A stretch of DNA of 64,000 nucleotides from positions 992,001-1,056,000 of the forward strand of contig NZ_JALGBI010000001.1 of the NCBI RefSeq assembly GCF_022809125.1, in the 5' to 3' direction. Both the position numbers and the translations under genes were made by a program. Below are positions 42,038 through 52,957 of the stretch, piece after piece; the first letter of the stretch is position 1, and each line of letters opens with the position of its first letter. The notes below the pieces were generated by a model, which was not told the DNA's origin, made no database searches, and was given only the letters and a program-made list of their open reading frames with translations. Source of the stretch: Variovorax terrae (lineage in GTDB: Bacteria > Pseudomonadota > Gammaproteobacteria > Burkholderiales > Burkholderiaceae_C).

Positions 42038-42781
42038 ATGAAAAAGAAACTGATCGCGGGCAACTGGAAGATGAACGGCGGCCTGGCCGCCAACGAGGCG
42101 CTGCTCCAGGCTCTGCTGGCGGGCGTGGGAACGCCGGCCTGCGGCGTGGCCGTCTGCGTGCCGGCGCCGTACCTGGCGCAGGTCCAGGCTCTGTGCGCCG
42201 CGTCACCCATCGAGCTGGGGGCGCAGGACCTGTCCATGCACGCCCAGGGCGCCTACACCGGCGAGGTTTCGGCCGCCATGCTGCGGGATTTCGGCGTGCG
42301 CTACTGCCTCGCCGGCCATTCCGAGCGCCGCCAGTACCACGGCGAGACGGATGGGCTGGTGGCGGACAAGGCCAAGGCCGCGCTGGCGGCGGGCATCACG
42401 CCCATCGTCTGCGTGGGCGAAACCCTGGCCGAGCGCGAGGCGGGCCAGACCGAGGAGGTGGTGAAGCGCCAGCTGGCCGCCGTGATCCACGCCAACGGCC
42501 ATTGCATCAGCGAAATCGTGGTGGCCTACGAGCCGGTCTGGGCCATCGGCACGGGCCGCACGGCCACGCCCGAGCAGGCACAGCAGGTGCATGCGCTGCT
42601 GCGGGCCCAACTCAAGCTGGCCAGCACGCAGGCCGACCGCATCCAGATCCTGTACGGCGGCAGCATGAATGCGGCCAACGCAGCGCAGCTCCTGGCCCAG
42701 CCCGACATCGATGGCGGGCTCATCGGCGGCGCTTCGCTCAAGGCCCCGGATTTTCTGACCATTATTGCCGCAGCCCAGTGA
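42038..42781 (+). CDS. tpiA: Triosephosphate isomerase
   Basis: A 247-residue TIM barrel enzyme interconverting dihydroxyacetone phosphate and glyceraldehyde 3-phosphate. [15 protein letters not shown] gives the catalytic Asn/Lys; [15 protein letters not shown] holds the catalytic His; [15 protein letters not shown] holds the Glu base and loop 6; [14 protein letters not shown] binds phosphate. The start at 42038 fits family N-termini; ATG 42023, overlapping the preceding stop, would add five residues. Confidence 0.98.
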   Translation: MKKKLIAGNWKMNGGLAANEALLQALLAGVGTPACGVAVCVPAPYLAQVQALCAASPIELGAQDLSMHAQGAYTGEVSAAMLRDFGVRYCLAGHSERRQYHGETDGLVADKAKAALAAGITPIVCVGETLAEREAGQTEEVVKRQLAAVIHANGHCISEIVVAYEPVWAIGTGRTATPEQAQQVHALLRAQLKLASTQADRIQILYGGSMNAANAAQLLAQPDIDGGLIGGASLKAPDFLTIIAAAQ

Positions 42782-42796
42782 ACCCGGGCGCGAATA

Positions 42797-42813
42797 GCTA
42801 CAAATTTAGGAGT
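42797..42813. repeat. 17-bp dispersed repeat, variant copy 5 (tpiA-secG gap)
   Basis: GCTACAAATTTAGGAGT. The reverse complement ACTCCTAAATTTGTAGC resembles copy 3. Its AGGAG end serves as the ribosome-binding site of secG. Confidence 0.4.
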
Positions 42814-42818
42814 AAACA

Positions 42819-43247
42819 ATGAACGTCGTCCTCACCATCATTCTGGCGGTCCAGATGCTTGCCGCACTGGGCATGATCGGTTTGATCCTGATCCAGCACG
42901 GCAAGGGCGCCGACATGGGCGCCGCTTTCGGCAGCGGGGGCTCCGGCAGCCTGTTCGGTGCCAGCGGCAGCGCCAACTTCCTGTCGCGCACCACGGCCGT
43001 GCTGGCGGCGGTGTTCTTCGTCTGCACGCTGCTGCTGGCCTATTTCGGCAACCTCCGCCCGACCAGCTCGGGCAGCGTGCTCGAACGCGCCACGGTGACC
43101 GCGCCTGCGCCTGCCACGGCGGCCTCTGGCGCCGCCGCGCAGATTCCCGGCGGCACCTCGGCGGCACCCCAGCCGGCGGCTTCCTCGGGCGCGGTGCCGG
43201 CTCCCATGCCGGCCGCCTCCGGCGCAGCGCAGATTCCGACCAAGTAA
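42819..43247 (+). CDS. secG: Preprotein translocase subunit SecG
   Basis: A 142-residue inner-membrane protein. Two hydrophobic helices (VVLTIILAVQMLAALGMIGLI and TTAVLAAVFFVCTLLLAYFG) flank the conserved loop LIQHGKGADMGAAFGSGGSGSLFG. The C-terminal 50 residues are Pro/Ala-rich (TAPAPATAASGAAAQIPGG). It joins SecYE in the translocon. AGGAG seven bases upstream of the ATG belongs to a dispersed repeat copy. Confidence 0.95.
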   Translation: MNVVLTIILAVQMLAALGMIGLILIQHGKGADMGAAFGSGGSGSLFGASGSANFLSRTTAVLAAVFFVCTLLLAYFGNLRPTSSGSVLERATVTAPAPATAASGAAAQIPGGTSAAPQPAASSGAVPAPMPAASGAAQIPTK

Positions 43248-43256
43248 ACACGCTGA

Positions 43257-43290
43257 AAATCATCCGCCCGCAGAGGGAAGCGGGTGATTT
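43257..43290. terminator. Hairpin between secG and tRNA-Leu
   Basis: AAATCATCCGC (43257-43267) and GCGGGTGATTT (43280-43290) form an 11-bp stem with one G-U pair. No T-run follows on the plus strand, so it may be a factor-dependent terminator or a processing signal. Confidence 0.45.
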
Positions 43291-43363
43291 CAGGGTAAAC
43301 TCCTAGATTGTCCGGAAAGCCAAAAATCGCAAGATGCCTCATGCCATCCGGGCAACAAAAACC

Positions 43364-43448
43364 GCCGTCGTGGTGAAATTGGTAGACACGCTATCTTGAG
43401 GGGGTAGTGGCGAAAGCTGTGCGAGTTCGAGTCTCGCCGACGGCACCA
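43364..43448 (+). tRNA. tRNA-Leu (anticodon GAG)
   Basis: 85 nucleotides including encoded CCA. Acceptor GCCGTCG/CGACGGC pairs perfectly; the D-arm GTGAAATTGGTAGACAC is typical of tRNA-Leu; the anticodon loop CTTGAGG reads GAG; there is a long class II variable arm; the T-loop GTTCGAGTC is intact. It lies 58 bases before nuoA, a common location in Burkholderiales. Confidence 0.97.
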
Positions 43449-43506
43449 GTCAAAGGACCTGGCCGGCAACAGCCGGTCAGGTTCAAGCGGTGATCAGAAC
43501 CTCCAG

Positions 43507-43866
43507 ATGAACCTCGATCAGTACCTCCCAGTCCTTTTGTTCATCCTGGTAGGCATCGGTGTGGGCGTGGCGCCCCAGGTGCTGGGCTACATCCTCGGGC
43601 CCAACCGGCCCGACACCCAGAAAAATTCCCCTTACGAATGCGGCTTCGAGGCCTTCGAAGACGCGCGCATGAAGTTCGACGTGCGCTACTACCTCGTCGC
43701 CATCCTGTTCATCCTGTTCGACCTGGAAATCGCGTTCCTGTTTCCGTGGGCCGTCACGCTCAAGGAAATCGGCCCCACCGGCTTCTGGGCCATGATGATC
43801 TTCCTGGGCATTCTGGTCGTGGGCTTCGTCTACGAATGGAAAAAAGGCGCCCTGGATTGGGAATGA
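43507..43866 (+). CDS. nuoA: NADH-quinone oxidoreductase subunit A
   Basis: A 119-residue membrane subunit with three helices ([57 protein letters not shown]). The [12 protein letters not shown] loop contains the conserved Cys and acidic residues at the quinone-site entrance. First gene of the 14-gene complex I operon; 21 bases to nuoB. Confidence 0.98.
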   Translation: MNLDQYLPVLLFILVGIGVGVAPQVLGYILGPNRPDTQKNSPYECGFEAFEDARMKFDVRYYLVAILFILFDLEIAFLFPWAVTLKEIGPTGFWAMMIFLGILVVGFVYEWKKGALDWE

Positions 43867-43887
43867 CGCGTTCTGCTGGAGAGTTGT

Positions 43888-44367
43888 ATGGCTATTGAAG
43901 GCGTTTTGAAAGAAGGCTTCGTCACCACCACCTATGACTCGGTGGTGAACTGGGCCAAGACCGGCTCGCTCTGGCCCATGACCTTCGGTCTGGCCTGCTG
44001 CGCCGTGGAGATGATGCACGCGGGCGCCGCGCGCTACGACATCGACCGCTTCGGCATGCTGTTTCGCCCGAGCCCGCGCCAGTCCGACCTGATGATCGTG
44101 GCCGGCACGCTGTGCAACAAGATGGCGCCGGCGCTGCGCAAGGTCTACGACCAGATGCCCGAGCCGCGCTGGGTGCTGTCCATGGGCTCGTGCGCCAACG
44201 GCGGCGGCTACTACCACTACAGCTACTCCGTGGTGCGCGGCTGCGACCGCATCGTGCCGGTCGATGTCTACGTGCCGGGCTGTCCGCCCACCGCCGAAGC
44301 GCTGCTGTACGGCATCATCCAGCTGCAGCAGAAGATCCGCCGCACCCACACCATTGCCCGGGCCTGA
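43888..44367 (+). CDS. nuoB: NADH-quinone oxidoreductase subunit B
   Basis: A 159-residue peripheral subunit that carries cluster N2, the final electron donor to quinone. Cluster ligands lie in [24 protein letters not shown] and [12 protein letters not shown]. It contacts NuoD at the quinone cavity. Nine bases separate it from nuoC. Confidence 0.98.
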   Translation: MAIEGVLKEGFVTTTYDSVVNWAKTGSLWPMTFGLACCAVEMMHAGAARYDIDRFGMLFRPSPRQSDLMIVAGTLCNKMAPALRKVYDQMPEPRWVLSMGSCANGGGYYHYSYSVVRGCDRIVPVDVYVPGCPPTAEALLYGIIQLQQKIRRTHTIARA

Positions 44368-44376
44368 AAGGGATTC

Positions 44377-44985
44377 ATGACTGCTGTTGCCATCCATCCC
44401 GAGGTCCTGAAGGAAACGATTGCCGCTGCCCTGGGCGACAAGGCCCGGCGCATCGGCCTGAAGCATGGCGAAGTGACCGTGGTGGTGGCCGCGGCCGACT
44501 ACCTGGAAGCCTCGCTGATCCTGCGCGATGCGCCCGGCTGCCGCTTCGAGCAGCTCATCGACCTGTGCGGCCTCGACTATTCCGACTACAAGGAAGGCGC
44601 CTGGGACGGCGCGCGCTACGGTGTGGCGGTCCACCTGCTGTCGGTCAGCCTGAACCAGCGCGTGCGCCTGAAGGTGTTTGCACCTGACGACGAGTTGCCC
44701 GTGGTGGCCTCGCTCAACGGCATCTGGAGCGCCGCCAACTGGTTCGAGCGCGAGGCGTTCGACCTGTTCGGCATCGTGTTCGAAGGCCACAACGACCTGC
44801 GCCGCATCCTCACGGACTACGGCTTCATCGGCCACCCGTTCCGCAAGGACTTCCCGACTTCGGGCCACGTGGAGATGCGCTACGACCCCGAGAGCAAGCG
44901 CGTGATCTACCAGCCGGTGACCATCGAGCCGCGCGAGATCACGCCGCGCATCATCCGCGAAGACAATTATGGAGGCCTTCAGTGA
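44377..44985 (+). CDS. nuoC: NADH-quinone oxidoreductase subunit C
   Basis: A 202-residue 30-kDa-type subunit, separate from NuoD (in E. coli they are fused). The signature [20 protein letters not shown] segment ([20 protein letters not shown]) and [14 protein letters not shown] are conserved. The gap to nuoD is 114 bases and holds a dispersed repeat, the only large gap in the operon. Confidence 0.97.
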   Translation: MTAVAIHPEVLKETIAAALGDKARRIGLKHGEVTVVVAAADYLEASLILRDAPGCRFEQLIDLCGLDYSDYKEGAWDGARYGVAVHLLSVSLNQRVRLKVFAPDDELPVVASLNGIWSAANWFEREAFDLFGIVFEGHNDLRRILTDYGFIGHPFRKDFPTSGHVEMRYDPESKRVIYQPVTIEPREITPRIIREDNYGGLQ

Positions 44986-44987
44986 GC

Positions 44988-45070
44988 CACCCCCGATGCG
45001 CCTGCGGCGCCTCCCCCTCCAGGGGGCAACACCAGCGGTCCGGCAAAGCCGACCCCGCGGTGTTTCCCGG
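44988..45070 (+). repeat. About 80-bp dispersed intergenic repeat, copy A (nuoC-nuoD gap)
   Basis: Starts CACCCCCGATGCGCCTGCGG, includes CTCCCCCTCCAGGGGG, GGTCCGGCAAAGCCGACC and ends GCGGTGTTTCCCGG. Several parts are self-complementary (CTCCCCCT/AGGGGG; GGTCCGGC/GCCGACC). The reverse complement aligns with 38176-38258. As it lies within the operon it will be transcribed as a hairpin. Confidence 0.6.
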
Positions 45071-45099
45071 ATTGGGCCTTTTCTGCGGCGGAAGCTTCC

Positions 45100-46353
45100 A
45101 TGGCTGAAATCAAGAACTACACCCTGAACTTCGGTCCGCAGCACCCGGCCGCGCACGGCGTGCTGCGCCTCGTGCTCGAGCTTGACGGCGAAGTGATCCA
45201 GCGCGCCGATCCGCACATCGGCCTGCTGCACCGCGCCACCGAGAAGCTGGCCGAGAGCAAGACCTACATCCAGTCGCTGCCCTACATGGACCGCCTCGAC
45301 TACGTGTCGATGATGTCCAACGAGCACGCCTACTGCCTGGCCATCGAGAAGCTGCTGGGCATCGAGGTGCCCGAGCGTGCGCAGTACATCCGCGTGATGT
45401 TCGGTGAGATCACCCGCCTGCTCAACCATCTGTTGTGGCTGGGTGCGCACGGGCTCGATTGCGGCGCGATGAACATGCTCATCTACTGCTTCCGCGAGCG
45501 CGAGGATCTGTTCGACATGTACGAGGCCGTGTCCGGCGCGCGCATGCATGCGGCCTATTTCCGCCCGGGCGGCGTCTACCGCGACCTGCCCGACAGCATG
45601 CCGCAGTACAAGGCGAGCAAGATCAAGAATGCCAAGGCCATTTCGGCGTTGAACGAAAACCGCCAGGGCTCGCTGCTTGATTTCATCGAAGACTTCACCA
45701 AGCGCTTCCCGAAGTACGTGGACGAGTACGAGACCCTGCTCACGGACAACCGCATCTGGAAGCAGCGCACCGTGGGCATCGGCGTGGTGTCGCCCGAGCG
45801 CGCCCTCAACCTCGGTTTCACGGGCGCCATGCTGCGCGGCTCGGGCATTGCCTGGGACCTGCGCAAGCAGCAGCCCTACGACGTCTACGGCCGTATGGAC
45901 TTCGACATCCCGGTGGGCAAGACCGGCGACTGCTACGACCGCTACCTGGTGCGCGTGGAAGAGTTGCGCCAGTCCAACCGCATCATCAAGCAGTGCGTGG
46001 ACTGGTTGCGCGCCAATCCGGGTCCGGTGATCACCGACAACCACAAGGTGGCGGCGCCCGACCGCGAATCCATGAAGTCCAACATGGAAGAGCTGATCCA
46101 TCACTTCAAGCTCTTCACCGAAGGCTTTCATGTGCCCGAGGGCGAGGCCTACGCGGCGGTGGAGCACCCGAAGGGCGAGTTCGGCATCTACCTGGTGAGC
46201 GACGGCGCCAACAAGCCGTATCGCCTGAAGATCCGCGCCCCGGGTTTTCCGCACCTGGCGGCGCTCGATGAGATGGGCCGCGGCCACATGATCGCCGACG
46301 CCGTAGCCATCATCGGCACCATGGACATCGTATTTGGGGAAATCGACCGATGA
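45100..46353 (+). CDS. nuoD: NADH-quinone oxidoreductase subunit D
   Basis: A 417-residue 49-kDa-type subunit forming the quinone site with Nuo[21 protein letters not shown] carries the conserved His-Pro-Ala-Ala-His loop; YLDRLDY-like [14 protein letters not shown] and GVLRGSG-like [11 protein letters not shown] follow; the C-terminus [20 protein letters not shown] and FGEIDR is canonical. It overlaps nuoE by four bases. Confidence 0.98.
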   Translation: MAEIKNYTLNFGPQHPAAHGVLRLVLELDGEVIQRADPHIGLLHRATEKLAESKTYIQSLPYMDRLDYVSMMSNEHAYCLAIEKLLGIEVPERAQYIRVMFGEITRLLNHLLWLGAHGLDCGAMNMLIYCFREREDLFDMYEAVSGARMHAAYFRPGGVYRDLPDSMPQYKASKIKNAKAISALNENRQGSLLDFIEDFTKRFPKYVDEYETLLTDNRIWKQRTVGIGVVSPERALNLGFTGAMLRGSGIAWDLRKQQPYDVYGRMDFDIPVGKTGDCYDRYLVRVEELRQSNRIIKQCVDWLRANPGPVITDNHKVAAPDRESMKSNMEELIHHFKLFTEGFHVPEGEAYAAVEHPKGEFGIYLVSDGANKPYRLKIRAPGFPHLAALDEMGRGHMIADAVAIIGTMDIVFGEIDR

Positions 46354-46838
46354 TTTCTGATGCAGTCAAAGCCCGCTTTGCCGCGGAAGTGGCGAAGTAT
46401 CCCGCCGACCAGAAGCAGTCCGCCGTGATGGCCTGCCTCGCTATCGTCCAGCAAGCGCTGGGCCATGTGAGCGTGGACAGCGAGAAGGAAGTGGCCGACT
46501 ACCTCGGCATGCCGCAGATCGCGGTGCACGAGGTCACGACCTTCTACAACATGTACAACCAGCAGCCGGTGGGCAAGTACAAGCTCAACGTCTGCACCAA
46601 CCTGCCGTGCCAGCTGCGCGACGGCCAGAAGGCGCTGCACCACCTGGAGCACCGGCTCGGCGTCAGGATGGGCGAGACCACGGCCGACGGCCTGTTCACG
46701 CTGCAGCAGAGCGAGTGCCTGGGCGCCTGCGCCGATTCCCCGGTGATGCTGGTGAACGACCGCACCATGTGCAGCTTCATGAGCAACGAGAAGCTCGACC
46801 AGCTCATCGACGGCCTGAAGAAAGCAGAGGCTCCCTGA
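46350..46838 (+). CDS. nuoE: NADH-quinone oxidoreductase subunit E
   Basis: A 162-residue 24-kDa-type subunit with a [2Fe-2S] cluster (N1a): [11 protein letters not shown] and [15 protein letters not shown] give the four cysteines. Thioredoxin-like fold. Its stop shares a base with the nuoF start (TGATG). Confidence 0.97.
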   Translation: MISDAVKARFAAEVAKYPADQKQSAVMACLAIVQQALGHVSVDSEKEVADYLGMPQIAVHEVTTFYNMYNQQPVGKYKLNVCTNLPCQLRDGQKALHHLEHRLGVRMGETTADGLFTLQQSECLGACADSPVMLVNDRTMCSFMSNEKLDQLIDGLKKAEAP

Positions 46839-48190
46839 TGAACGCCGAACAAGTGCTGTCCCAGTTTCAGGCCACGGGCGTGCAGACCTGTTTCCACGGC
46901 CGCCACATCAACCCGCAGATCTATGCCGACCTCAACGGCAGCAACTGGCGCCTGAAGGACTACGAGGCCCGCGGCGGCTACCAGGCCCTGCGCAAGATCC
47001 TGCTCGGTGCCGATGGCGTCGAACCCATGACGCAGGACCAGGTGATCGCCACCGTCAAGGAATCGGCCCTGCGCGGCCGTGGCGGCGCAGGCTTTCCCAC
47101 GGGGCTCAAGTGGAGCTTCATGCCGCGCCAGTTCCCGGGCCAGAAATACCTGGTCTGCAATTCGGACGAAGGCGAGCCCGGCACCTGCAAGGATCGCGAC
47201 ATCCTGCAGTTCAACCCGCACATCGTGATCGAGGGCATGATCATCGCGGCCTACGCGATGGGCATCAGCGTGGGGTACAACTACATCCACGGCGAAATCT
47301 TCCAGACCTACGACCGGTTCGAGGCGGCGCTGGAGGAGGCGCGTGCCGCCGGCCTGCTGGGCGACAACATCCTCGGCAGCGCCTACAGCTTCCAGTTGCA
47401 TGCGGCGCACGGCTTCGGCGCCTACATCTGCGGCGAGGAAACCGCGCTGCTCGAATCGCTCGAAGGCAAGAAGGGCCAGCCGCGCTTCAAGCCGCCGTTC
47501 CCGGCCAGCTTCGGCCTGTACGGCAAGCCGACCACGATCAACAATACCGAGACCTTTGCGGCCGTGCCCTGGATCATCCGCAACGGCGGCCAGGCCTACC
47601 TCGAGATCGGCAAGCCCAACAACGGCGGCACCAAGATCTACTCGGTCTCGGGCGACGTGGAGTTGCCCGGCAACTACGAAATCCCGCTGGGCACACCCTT
47701 CAGCAAGCTGCTGGAGCTGGCCGGCGGTGTGCGCAAGGGCCGCACGCTCAAGGCCGTGATCCCCGGCGGCTCGTCGGCCCCGGTGCTGCCCGCCTCCATC
47801 ATGATGGAGTGCACGATGGACTACGACTCCATCGCCAAGGCCGGCTCCATGCTCGGCTCCGGCGCGGTGATCGTGATGGACGACAGCCGCTGCATGGTCG
47901 AGTCGCTCAAGCGCCTCTCGTACTTCTACATGCACGAGTCCTGCGGGCAGTGCACGCCGTGCCGCGAAGGCACGGGCTGGCTCTGGCGCGTGGTGGACCG
48001 CATCCACAACGGGCAGGGCAGGCCGAGCGACATGGATCTGCTGAACTCGGTGGCCGACAACATCCAGGGCCGCACGATCTGCGCCCTCGGCGATGCGGCG
48101 GCCATGCCGGTGCGCGCCATGATCAAGCACTTCCGCCACGAATTCGAAGCGCTGATCGACAAGGCGCCGCAAGCTGTGGCGCAAGCCTGA
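46838..48190 (+). CDS. nuoF: NADH-quinone oxidoreductase subunit F
   Basis: A 450-residue NADH-oxidising subunit. [16 protein letters not shown] and [17 protein letters not shown] form the FMN/NADH site; [18 protein letters not shown] follows; [17 protein letters not shown] gives cluster N3. The start at 46838 immediately overlaps the nuoE stop; nuoG starts 17 bases after the stop. Confidence 0.98.
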   Translation: MNAEQVLSQFQATGVQTCFHGRHINPQIYADLNGSNWRLKDYEARGGYQALRKILLGADGVEPMTQDQVIATVKESALRGRGGAGFPTGLKWSFMPRQFPGQKYLVCNSDEGEPGTCKDRDILQFNPHIVIEGMIIAAYAMGISVGYNYIHGEIFQTYDRFEAALEEARAAGLLGDNILGSAYSFQLHAAHGFGAYICGEETALLESLEGKKGQPRFKPPFPASFGLYGKPTTINNTETFAAVPWIIRNGGQAYLEIGKPNNGGTKIYSVSGDVELPGNYEIPLGTPFSKLLELAGGVRKGRTLKAVIPGGSSAPVLPASIMMECTMDYDSIAKAGSMLGSGAVIVMDDSRCMVESLKRLSYFYMHESCGQCTPCREGTGWLWRVVDRIHNGQGRPSDMDLLNSVADNIQGRTICALGDAAAMPVRAMIKHFRHEFEALIDKAPQAVAQA

Positions 48191-48207
48191 CCGCGGAAAC
48201 AAGATAT

Positions 48208-50346
48208 ATGGTTGAAATCGAACTCGACGGCCAGAAGGTGGAAGTGCTCGAAGGCAGCATGGTGATGCATGCGGCCGACAAGGCGGGCACCTACATTCCG
48301 CATTTCTGCTATCACAAGAAGCTCAGCATCGCGGCCAACTGCCGCATGTGCCTGGTCGACGTGGAGAAGGCGCCCAAGCCCATGCCGGCCTGCGCCACGC
48401 CCGTGACGCAGGGCATGATCGTGCGCACCAAGAGCGACAAGGCGATCAAGGCCCAGCAGTCGGTCATGGAGTTCCTGCTGATCAACCACCCGCTGGACTG
48501 CCCGATCTGCGACCAGGGCGGCGAATGCCAGCTGCAGGATCTGGCCGTGGGCTATGGCGGCTCGGCCTCGCGCTACCAGGAAGAAAAGCGCGTGGTGTTC
48601 CACAAGGACGTGGGCCCGCTGATCTCGATGGAAGAGATGAGCCGCTGCATCCATTGCACGCGCTGCGTGCGCTTCGGCCAGGAAGTGGCGGGCATCATGG
48701 AGCTCGGCATGATCCATCGGGGCGAACACTCCGAGATCACCACCGTGGTGGGCGACACGGTCGACTCCGAGCTGTCGGGCAACATGATCGACATCTGCCC
48801 GGTCGGCGCGCTCACCAGCAAGCCGTTCCGCTACAGCGCCCGCACCTGGGAACTGAGCCGCCGCAAGTCGGTCAGCCCCCATGATTCGACCGGCGCCAAC
48901 CTGATCGTGCAGGTCAAGAACCACAAGGTGATGCGCGTCGTGCCCTTCGAGAACGAAGCGGTCAACGAATGTTGGATCGCCGACCGCGACCGCTTTTCGT
49001 ACGAGGCGCTCAACAGCGACGAACGCCTGACCCGCCCCATGCTCAAGCAGGGCGGTGAATGGAAGACCGTGGACTGGCAGACGGCGCTCGAGTACGTGGC
49101 CAATGGCCTGAAGCAGATCAAGACCGACCACGGCGCGCAAAGCATCGGTGTGCTGGCCAGCCCGCACAGCACGCTCGAAGAGCTGTACCTGGCCGGCGCG
49201 CTGACGCGCGGCCTGGGCAGCGAGAACATCGACCACCGCCTGCGCCACGTCGAGTTTGCCGCCTTTGAAGGCGCACGCCACCTCGGCACTCCGATCGCCT
49301 CGCTGTCGCAACTGCAGCGTGTGCTGGTGGTCGGCAGCAACCTGCGCAAGGACCATCCGCTGTTTGCACAGCGGATTCGCCAGGCTGTCCGCAAGGGCGG
49401 GTCGATCAGTGCTATCAATTCCGTAGCATACGACTGGGCCATGCCGGTGGGCCGCACGCTGCTGGCTGCATCGTCGGCCTGGGCGCAGGCGCTGGCCGAC
49501 GTGGCCGCCGCCGTGGCGGCGGAAAAAGGCGTGGCCGCACCCGCTGCAGGCCAGGCCAGCGACACGGCCCGGGCCATCGCGCAATCGCTGCTGGGCGGCG
49601 AACGCAAGGCCATCCTGCTGGGCAATGCCGCGGCTCACCATGCCCAGGCGTCCAGCCTGCTGGCACTGGCGCAATGGATTGGCGAGCAGACCGGTGCCAC
49701 GGTGGGCTACCTGGGCGAGGCCGCCAACACGGTGGGCGCGCAACTGGTGGGCGCCCTTCCGGGGGCCGGTGGGCTGAATGCCGGCCAGATGCTCGGCGGT
49801 GCTCTGAAGGCGGTGCTGCTGCTGAACAATGAGCCCGAGTTCGATTCGGCGGCCGGTGCCGCCGCCGCGACGGCGCTGGGTCGGGCCGACATGGTGGTGA
49901 CCTTGAGCCCGTTCAAGGCCAACATGGCGTTCAGCGATGTGCTGCTGCCGATCGCGCCGTTCACTGAAACCTCGGGCACCTTCGTCAACGCCGAGGGGCG
50001 CATCCAGGGCTTCCATGCCGTCGTCAAGCCGCAGGGCGAGGCGAGGCCGGCCTGGAAGGTGCTGCGCGTGTTGGCGAATCTGCTGGGCCTGCCCGGCTTT
50101 GACTTCGAATCCTCGCAGGAGGTGCTGGCCCGGGCTTGCGGCGCACAGCCTGCCGAGGCTACGCACGTGCCGGCCGACAAGCTGAGCAACGCGACCCGCG
50201 CGGCGATCGTGCTGTCTGCCGCGGCATCGCCGGCTCCGGCCGTCGCCAGCATCTATCAGCTCGATGGCCTGGTCCGCCGGGCGGCCTCGCTGCAACTGAC
50301 GGCTGACGCTCGCCAGCCGGCCGCTGCCCAAGGGGTGACCGCATGA
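48208..50346 (+). CDS. nuoG: NADH-quinone oxidoreductase subunit G
   Basis: A 712-residue 75-kDa-type subunit. N-terminal [2Fe-2S] ligands in [20 protein letters not shown], then [15 protein letters not shown] and HCTRCVRF for N4/N5 clusters, followed by a molybdopterin-oxidoreductase-like domain without cofactor. The C-terminal region is less conserved and contains an in-frame 17-bp repeat at 49411-49427 (encoding SAINSVAY). Overlaps nuoH by ATGA. Confidence 0.97.
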   Translation: MVEIELDGQKVEVLEGSMVMHAADKAGTYIPHFCYHKKLSIAANCRMCLVDVEKAPKPMPACATPVTQGMIVRTKSDKAIKAQQSVMEFLLINHPLDCPICDQGGECQLQDLAVGYGGSASRYQEEKRVVFHKDVGPLISMEEMSRCIHCTRCVRFGQEVAGIMELGMIHRGEHSEITTVVGDTVDSELSGNMIDICPVGALTSKPFRYSARTWELSRRKSVSPHDSTGANLIVQVKNHKVMRVVPFENEAVNECWIADRDRFSYEALNSDERLTRPMLKQGGEWKTVDWQTALEYVANGLKQIKTDHGAQSIGVLASPHSTLEELYLAGALTRGLGSENIDHRLRHVEFAAFEGARHLGTPIASLSQLQRVLVVGSNLRKDHPLFAQRIRQAVRKGGSISAINSVAYDWAMPVGRTLLAASSAWAQALADVAAAVAAEKGVAAPAAGQASDTARAIAQSLLGGERKAILLGNAAAHHAQASSLLALAQWIGEQTGATVGYLGEAANTVGAQLVGALPGAGGLNAGQMLGGALKAVLLLNNEPEFDSAAGAAAATALGRADMVVTLSPFKANMAFSDVLLPIAPFTETSGTFVNAEGRIQGFHAVVKPQGEARPAWKVLRVLANLLGLPGFDFESSQEVLARACGAQPAEATHVPADKLSNATRAAIVLSAAASPAPAVASIYQLDGLVRRAASLQLTADARQPAAAQGVTA
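49411..49427. repeat. 17-bp dispersed palindromic repeat, copy 6 (inside nuoG)
   Basis: GCTATCAATTCCGTAGC; the reverse complement GCTACGGAATTGATAGC differs from copy 4 at two positions only. It lies in the variable part of NuoG. Confidence 0.7.
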
Positions 50347-51419
50347 TCGACGCGATCTTCAACCTCGGCCAGTCCCTGGTCGCCGCCAGCTGGTGGACGG
50401 GCCTCGCGTGGCCCGTGATCTGGAACCTCATCAAGATCGTGGTGGTGGTGCTGCCGCTGATGGGCGCCGTGGCCTACCTCACGCTGTGGGAGCGCAAGGC
50501 CATCGGCTTCACCCAGATCCGCCTGGGCCCCAACCGCATCGGCCCGATGGGCCTGCTGCAGCCGATCGCCGATGCCCTCAAGCTGCTGACCAAGGAAATC
50601 ATCCTGCCGACAGCCGCCAACAAGGGATTGTTCCTGCTGGGCCCGATCATGACCATCATGCCGGCGCTGGCGGCCTGGGCCGTGATTCCCTTCGGGCCCG
50701 ACGTGGCGCTGGCCAACATCAACGCCGGCCTGCTGTTCATGATGGCCATCACCTCGCTGGAAGTCTATGGCGTCATCATCGCCGGCTGGGCTTCCAACTC
50801 GAAGTACGCCTTCCTTGGCGCGCTGCGGGCTTCGGCGCAGATGGTGAGCTATGAAATCGCCATGGGTTTCTGCTTCGTGGTGGTGCTCATGGTGTCGGCC
50901 AGCCTGAACATGACCGACATCGTGATGGGGCAGGGCAAGGGGCAGTTCGCCGACCTAGGGCTGACCTTCCTGTCGTGGAACTGGCTGCCGCTGCTGCCGG
51001 TCTTCGTGGTGTATTTCATCTCCGGCCTGGCCGAGACCAACCGCCATCCGTTCGACGTGGTGGAAGGCGAGTCCGAAATCGTGGCCGGCCACATGATCGA
51101 GTACTCGGGCATGAGCTTCGCGATGTTCTTCCTGGCCGAATACGCCAACATGTGGCTGGTCTCGATTCTCGCGGTCATCATGTTCCTGGGCGGCTGGCTG
51201 CCCCCGGTGGCCTTCCTCGACTTTATTCCCGGCTGGATCTGGCTGGGCATCAAGACCTTCTGCGTGGTCACGATGTTCCTGTGGGTGCGTTCGACGTTCC
51301 CGCGCTACCGCTACGACCAGATCATGCGCCTGGGCTGGAAGATCTTCATTCCGGTCACCCTGGTATGGCTGGTGGTGATCGGCGTCTGGATGCAGACACC
51401 GTTCAATATCTGGAAATAA
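50343..51419 (+). CDS. nuoH: NADH-quinone oxidoreductase subunit H
   Basis: A 358-residue polytopic membrane subunit linking the peripheral arm to the membrane arm. The quinone-channel loops are clear: [20 protein letters not shown] and [20 protein letters not shown] with conserved Glu residues. About eight membrane helices. The gene overlaps nuoG by four bases and ends 12 bases before nuoI. Confidence 0.98.
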   Translation: MIDAIFNLGQSLVAASWWTGLAWPVIWNLIKIVVVVLPLMGAVAYLTLWERKAIGFTQIRLGPNRIGPMGLLQPIADALKLLTKEIILPTAANKGLFLLGPIMTIMPALAAWAVIPFGPDVALANINAGLLFMMAITSLEVYGVIIAGWASNSKYAFLGALRASAQMVSYEIAMGFCFVVVLMVSASLNMTDIVMGQGKGQFADLGLTFLSWNWLPLLPVFVVYFISGLAETNRHPFDVVEGESEIVAGHMIEYSGMSFAMFFLAEYANMWLVSILAVIMFLGGWLPPVAFLDFIPGWIWLGIKTFCVVTMFLWVRSTFPRYRYDQIMRLGWKIFIPVTLVWLVVIGVWMQTPFNIWK

Positions 51420-51431
51420 CTGGAGTAGCCC

Positions 51432-51953
51432 ATGTCTACCCAAGTCGCAACATCGCCGGCCTCGGCGTTCTCCCTCAAGGACTTCCTGTCCAGCTTCATG
51501 CTGATGGAGCTGTTCAAGGGCCTGGCCATCACCGGCAAGTACGCCTTCAGCCGCAAGATCACGGTGCAGTTCCCCGAGGAAAAGACGCCGCTGTCGCCGC
51601 GCTTTCGCGGCCTGCATGCACTGCGCCGCTACGACAACGGCGAGGAACGCTGCATCGCCTGCAAGCTCTGCGAAGCCGTCTGCCCAGCCATGGCCATCAC
51701 CATCGAGTCCGACGTGCGCGACGACGGCTCGCGCCGCACCACGCGCTACGACATCGACCTGACCAAATGCATCTTCTGCGGTTTCTGCGAGGAAAGCTGC
51801 CCGGTGGACTCGATCGTCGAGACGCACATCTTCGAATACCACGGTGAAAAGCGCGGCGACCTGTATTTCACCAAGGACATGCTGCTGGCCGTGGGCGACC
51901 GGTACGAAAAAGAGATCGCGGCGGCCAAGGCGGCTGACGCCAAGTACCGCTGA
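51432..51953 (+). CDS. nuoI: NADH-quinone oxidoreductase subunit I
   Basis: A 173-residue ferredoxin-like subunit with two [4Fe-4S] clusters (N6a, N6b): [19 protein letters not shown] and [19 protein letters not shown]. The N-terminal amphipathic helix anchors it to the membrane arm. Normal length. Confidence 0.98.
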   Translation: MSTQVATSPASAFSLKDFLSSFMLMELFKGLAITGKYAFSRKITVQFPEEKTPLSPRFRGLHALRRYDNGEERCIACKLCEAVCPAMAITIESDVRDDGSRRTTRYDIDLTKCIFCGFCEESCPVDSIVETHIFEYHGEKRGDLYFTKDMLLAVGDRYEKEIAAAKAADAKYR

Positions 51954-51983
51954 ACACAGCCGCATCACCCAAAGAACCGACTC

Positions 51984-52634
51984 ATGGACGTCAAGACTGG
52001 TCTTTTCTATCTGTTCTCGGCCGTGCTGCTGTTCGCAGCCTTCCGAGTGATCACCGCCCGCAATCCTGTGTATGCCGCGCTGTACCTGGTGCTGGCGTTC
52101 TCCCAGGCCGCGGCCGTGTGGATCCTGCTGCGCGCCGAGTTCCTGGCCATCACGCTGGTGCTGGTGTACGTGGGCGCGGTCATGGTGCTGTTCCTGTTCG
52201 TCGTGATGATGCTGGACATCAACATGGACAGCATCCGGCAGGGCTTCTGGAAGCATTTCCCGCTGGCCGCCACCGTGGGCGCCCTGATCGCGCTCGAAAT
52301 GGCGGCCGTGCTCATGGGCGGCTTCCGCGAGCCGCCCAAGCCCGTGCCGCTGGAGCAGGCGGGCGCGCAGCTCTCCAACACCAAGGAGCTGGGCCAGATG
52401 CTGTACACCCAGTATCTCTACCCGCTGGAAATCGCCGCCGTGATCCTGCTGGTGGCCATCATTGCCGCCATCGCGCTGACGCTGCGCCGGCGCAAGGACA
52501 GCAAGTACGTGAATCCCGCCGACCAGGTGCGCGTGAAGGCGCGTGACCGCGTGCAGGTGGTCAAGCTCGCGGCGACCCAAAGCGCAGCAGCCGATACCCC
52601 GCCGGCGCCGACTTCCATGGAGAAAAAGGCATGA
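51984..52634 (+). CDS. nuoJ: NADH-quinone oxidoreductase subunit J
   Basis: A 216-residue membrane subunit with five helices; [20 protein letters not shown] contains the conserved segment of TMH3 with the pi-bulge. The C-terminal extension ([20 protein letters not shown]) is hydrophilic. Overlaps nuoK by four bases. Confidence 0.97.
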   Translation: MDVKTGLFYLFSAVLLFAAFRVITARNPVYAALYLVLAFSQAAAVWILLRAEFLAITLVLVYVGAVMVLFLFVVMMLDINMDSIRQGFWKHFPLAATVGALIALEMAAVLMGGFREPPKPVPLEQAGAQLSNTKELGQMLYTQYLYPLEIAAVILLVAIIAAIALTLRRRKDSKYVNPADQVRVKARDRVQVVKLAATQSAAADTPPAPTSMEKKA

Positions 52635-52939
52635 CGCTGACCCTTGGACACTATCTTTCGCTGGGCGCTATGCTGTTCGCGCTGTCGGTGATCGGCATCT
52701 TTCTGAATCGCAAGAACCTGATCGTGCTGCTGATGGCCATCGAGCTGATGCTGCTGGCGGTCAACATGAACTTCGTCGCGTTCTCCCACTACCTGGGCGA
52801 CATGCACGGCCAGGTCTTCGTGTTCTTCATCCTGACGGTGGCGGCCGCCGAGTCGGCCATCGGGCTGGCCATCCTGGTGCTGCTGTTCCGCAACAAGTCC
52901 AGCATCAATGTGGACGAACTCAATACGCTCAAAGGCTAA
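52631..52939 (+). CDS. nuoK: NADH-quinone oxidoreductase subunit K
   Basis: A 102-residue membrane subunit with three helices; the conserved glutamates of the proton path are in [20 protein letters not shown] and [14 protein letters not shown]. Normal length; 18 bases to nuoL. Confidence 0.98.
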   Translation: MTLTLGHYLSLGAMLFALSVIGIFLNRKNLIVLLMAIELMLLAVNMNFVAFSHYLGDMHGQVFVFFILTVAAAESAIGLAILVLLFRNKSSINVDELNTLKG

Positions 52940-52957
52940 CAGGAAGAGACGACAACG

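Noticed and set aside
43388..43409. GCTATCTTGAGGGGGTAG as a copy of the 17-bp repeat
   Set aside because: It is part of the anticodon arm and variable arm of tRNA-Leu and its length differs.
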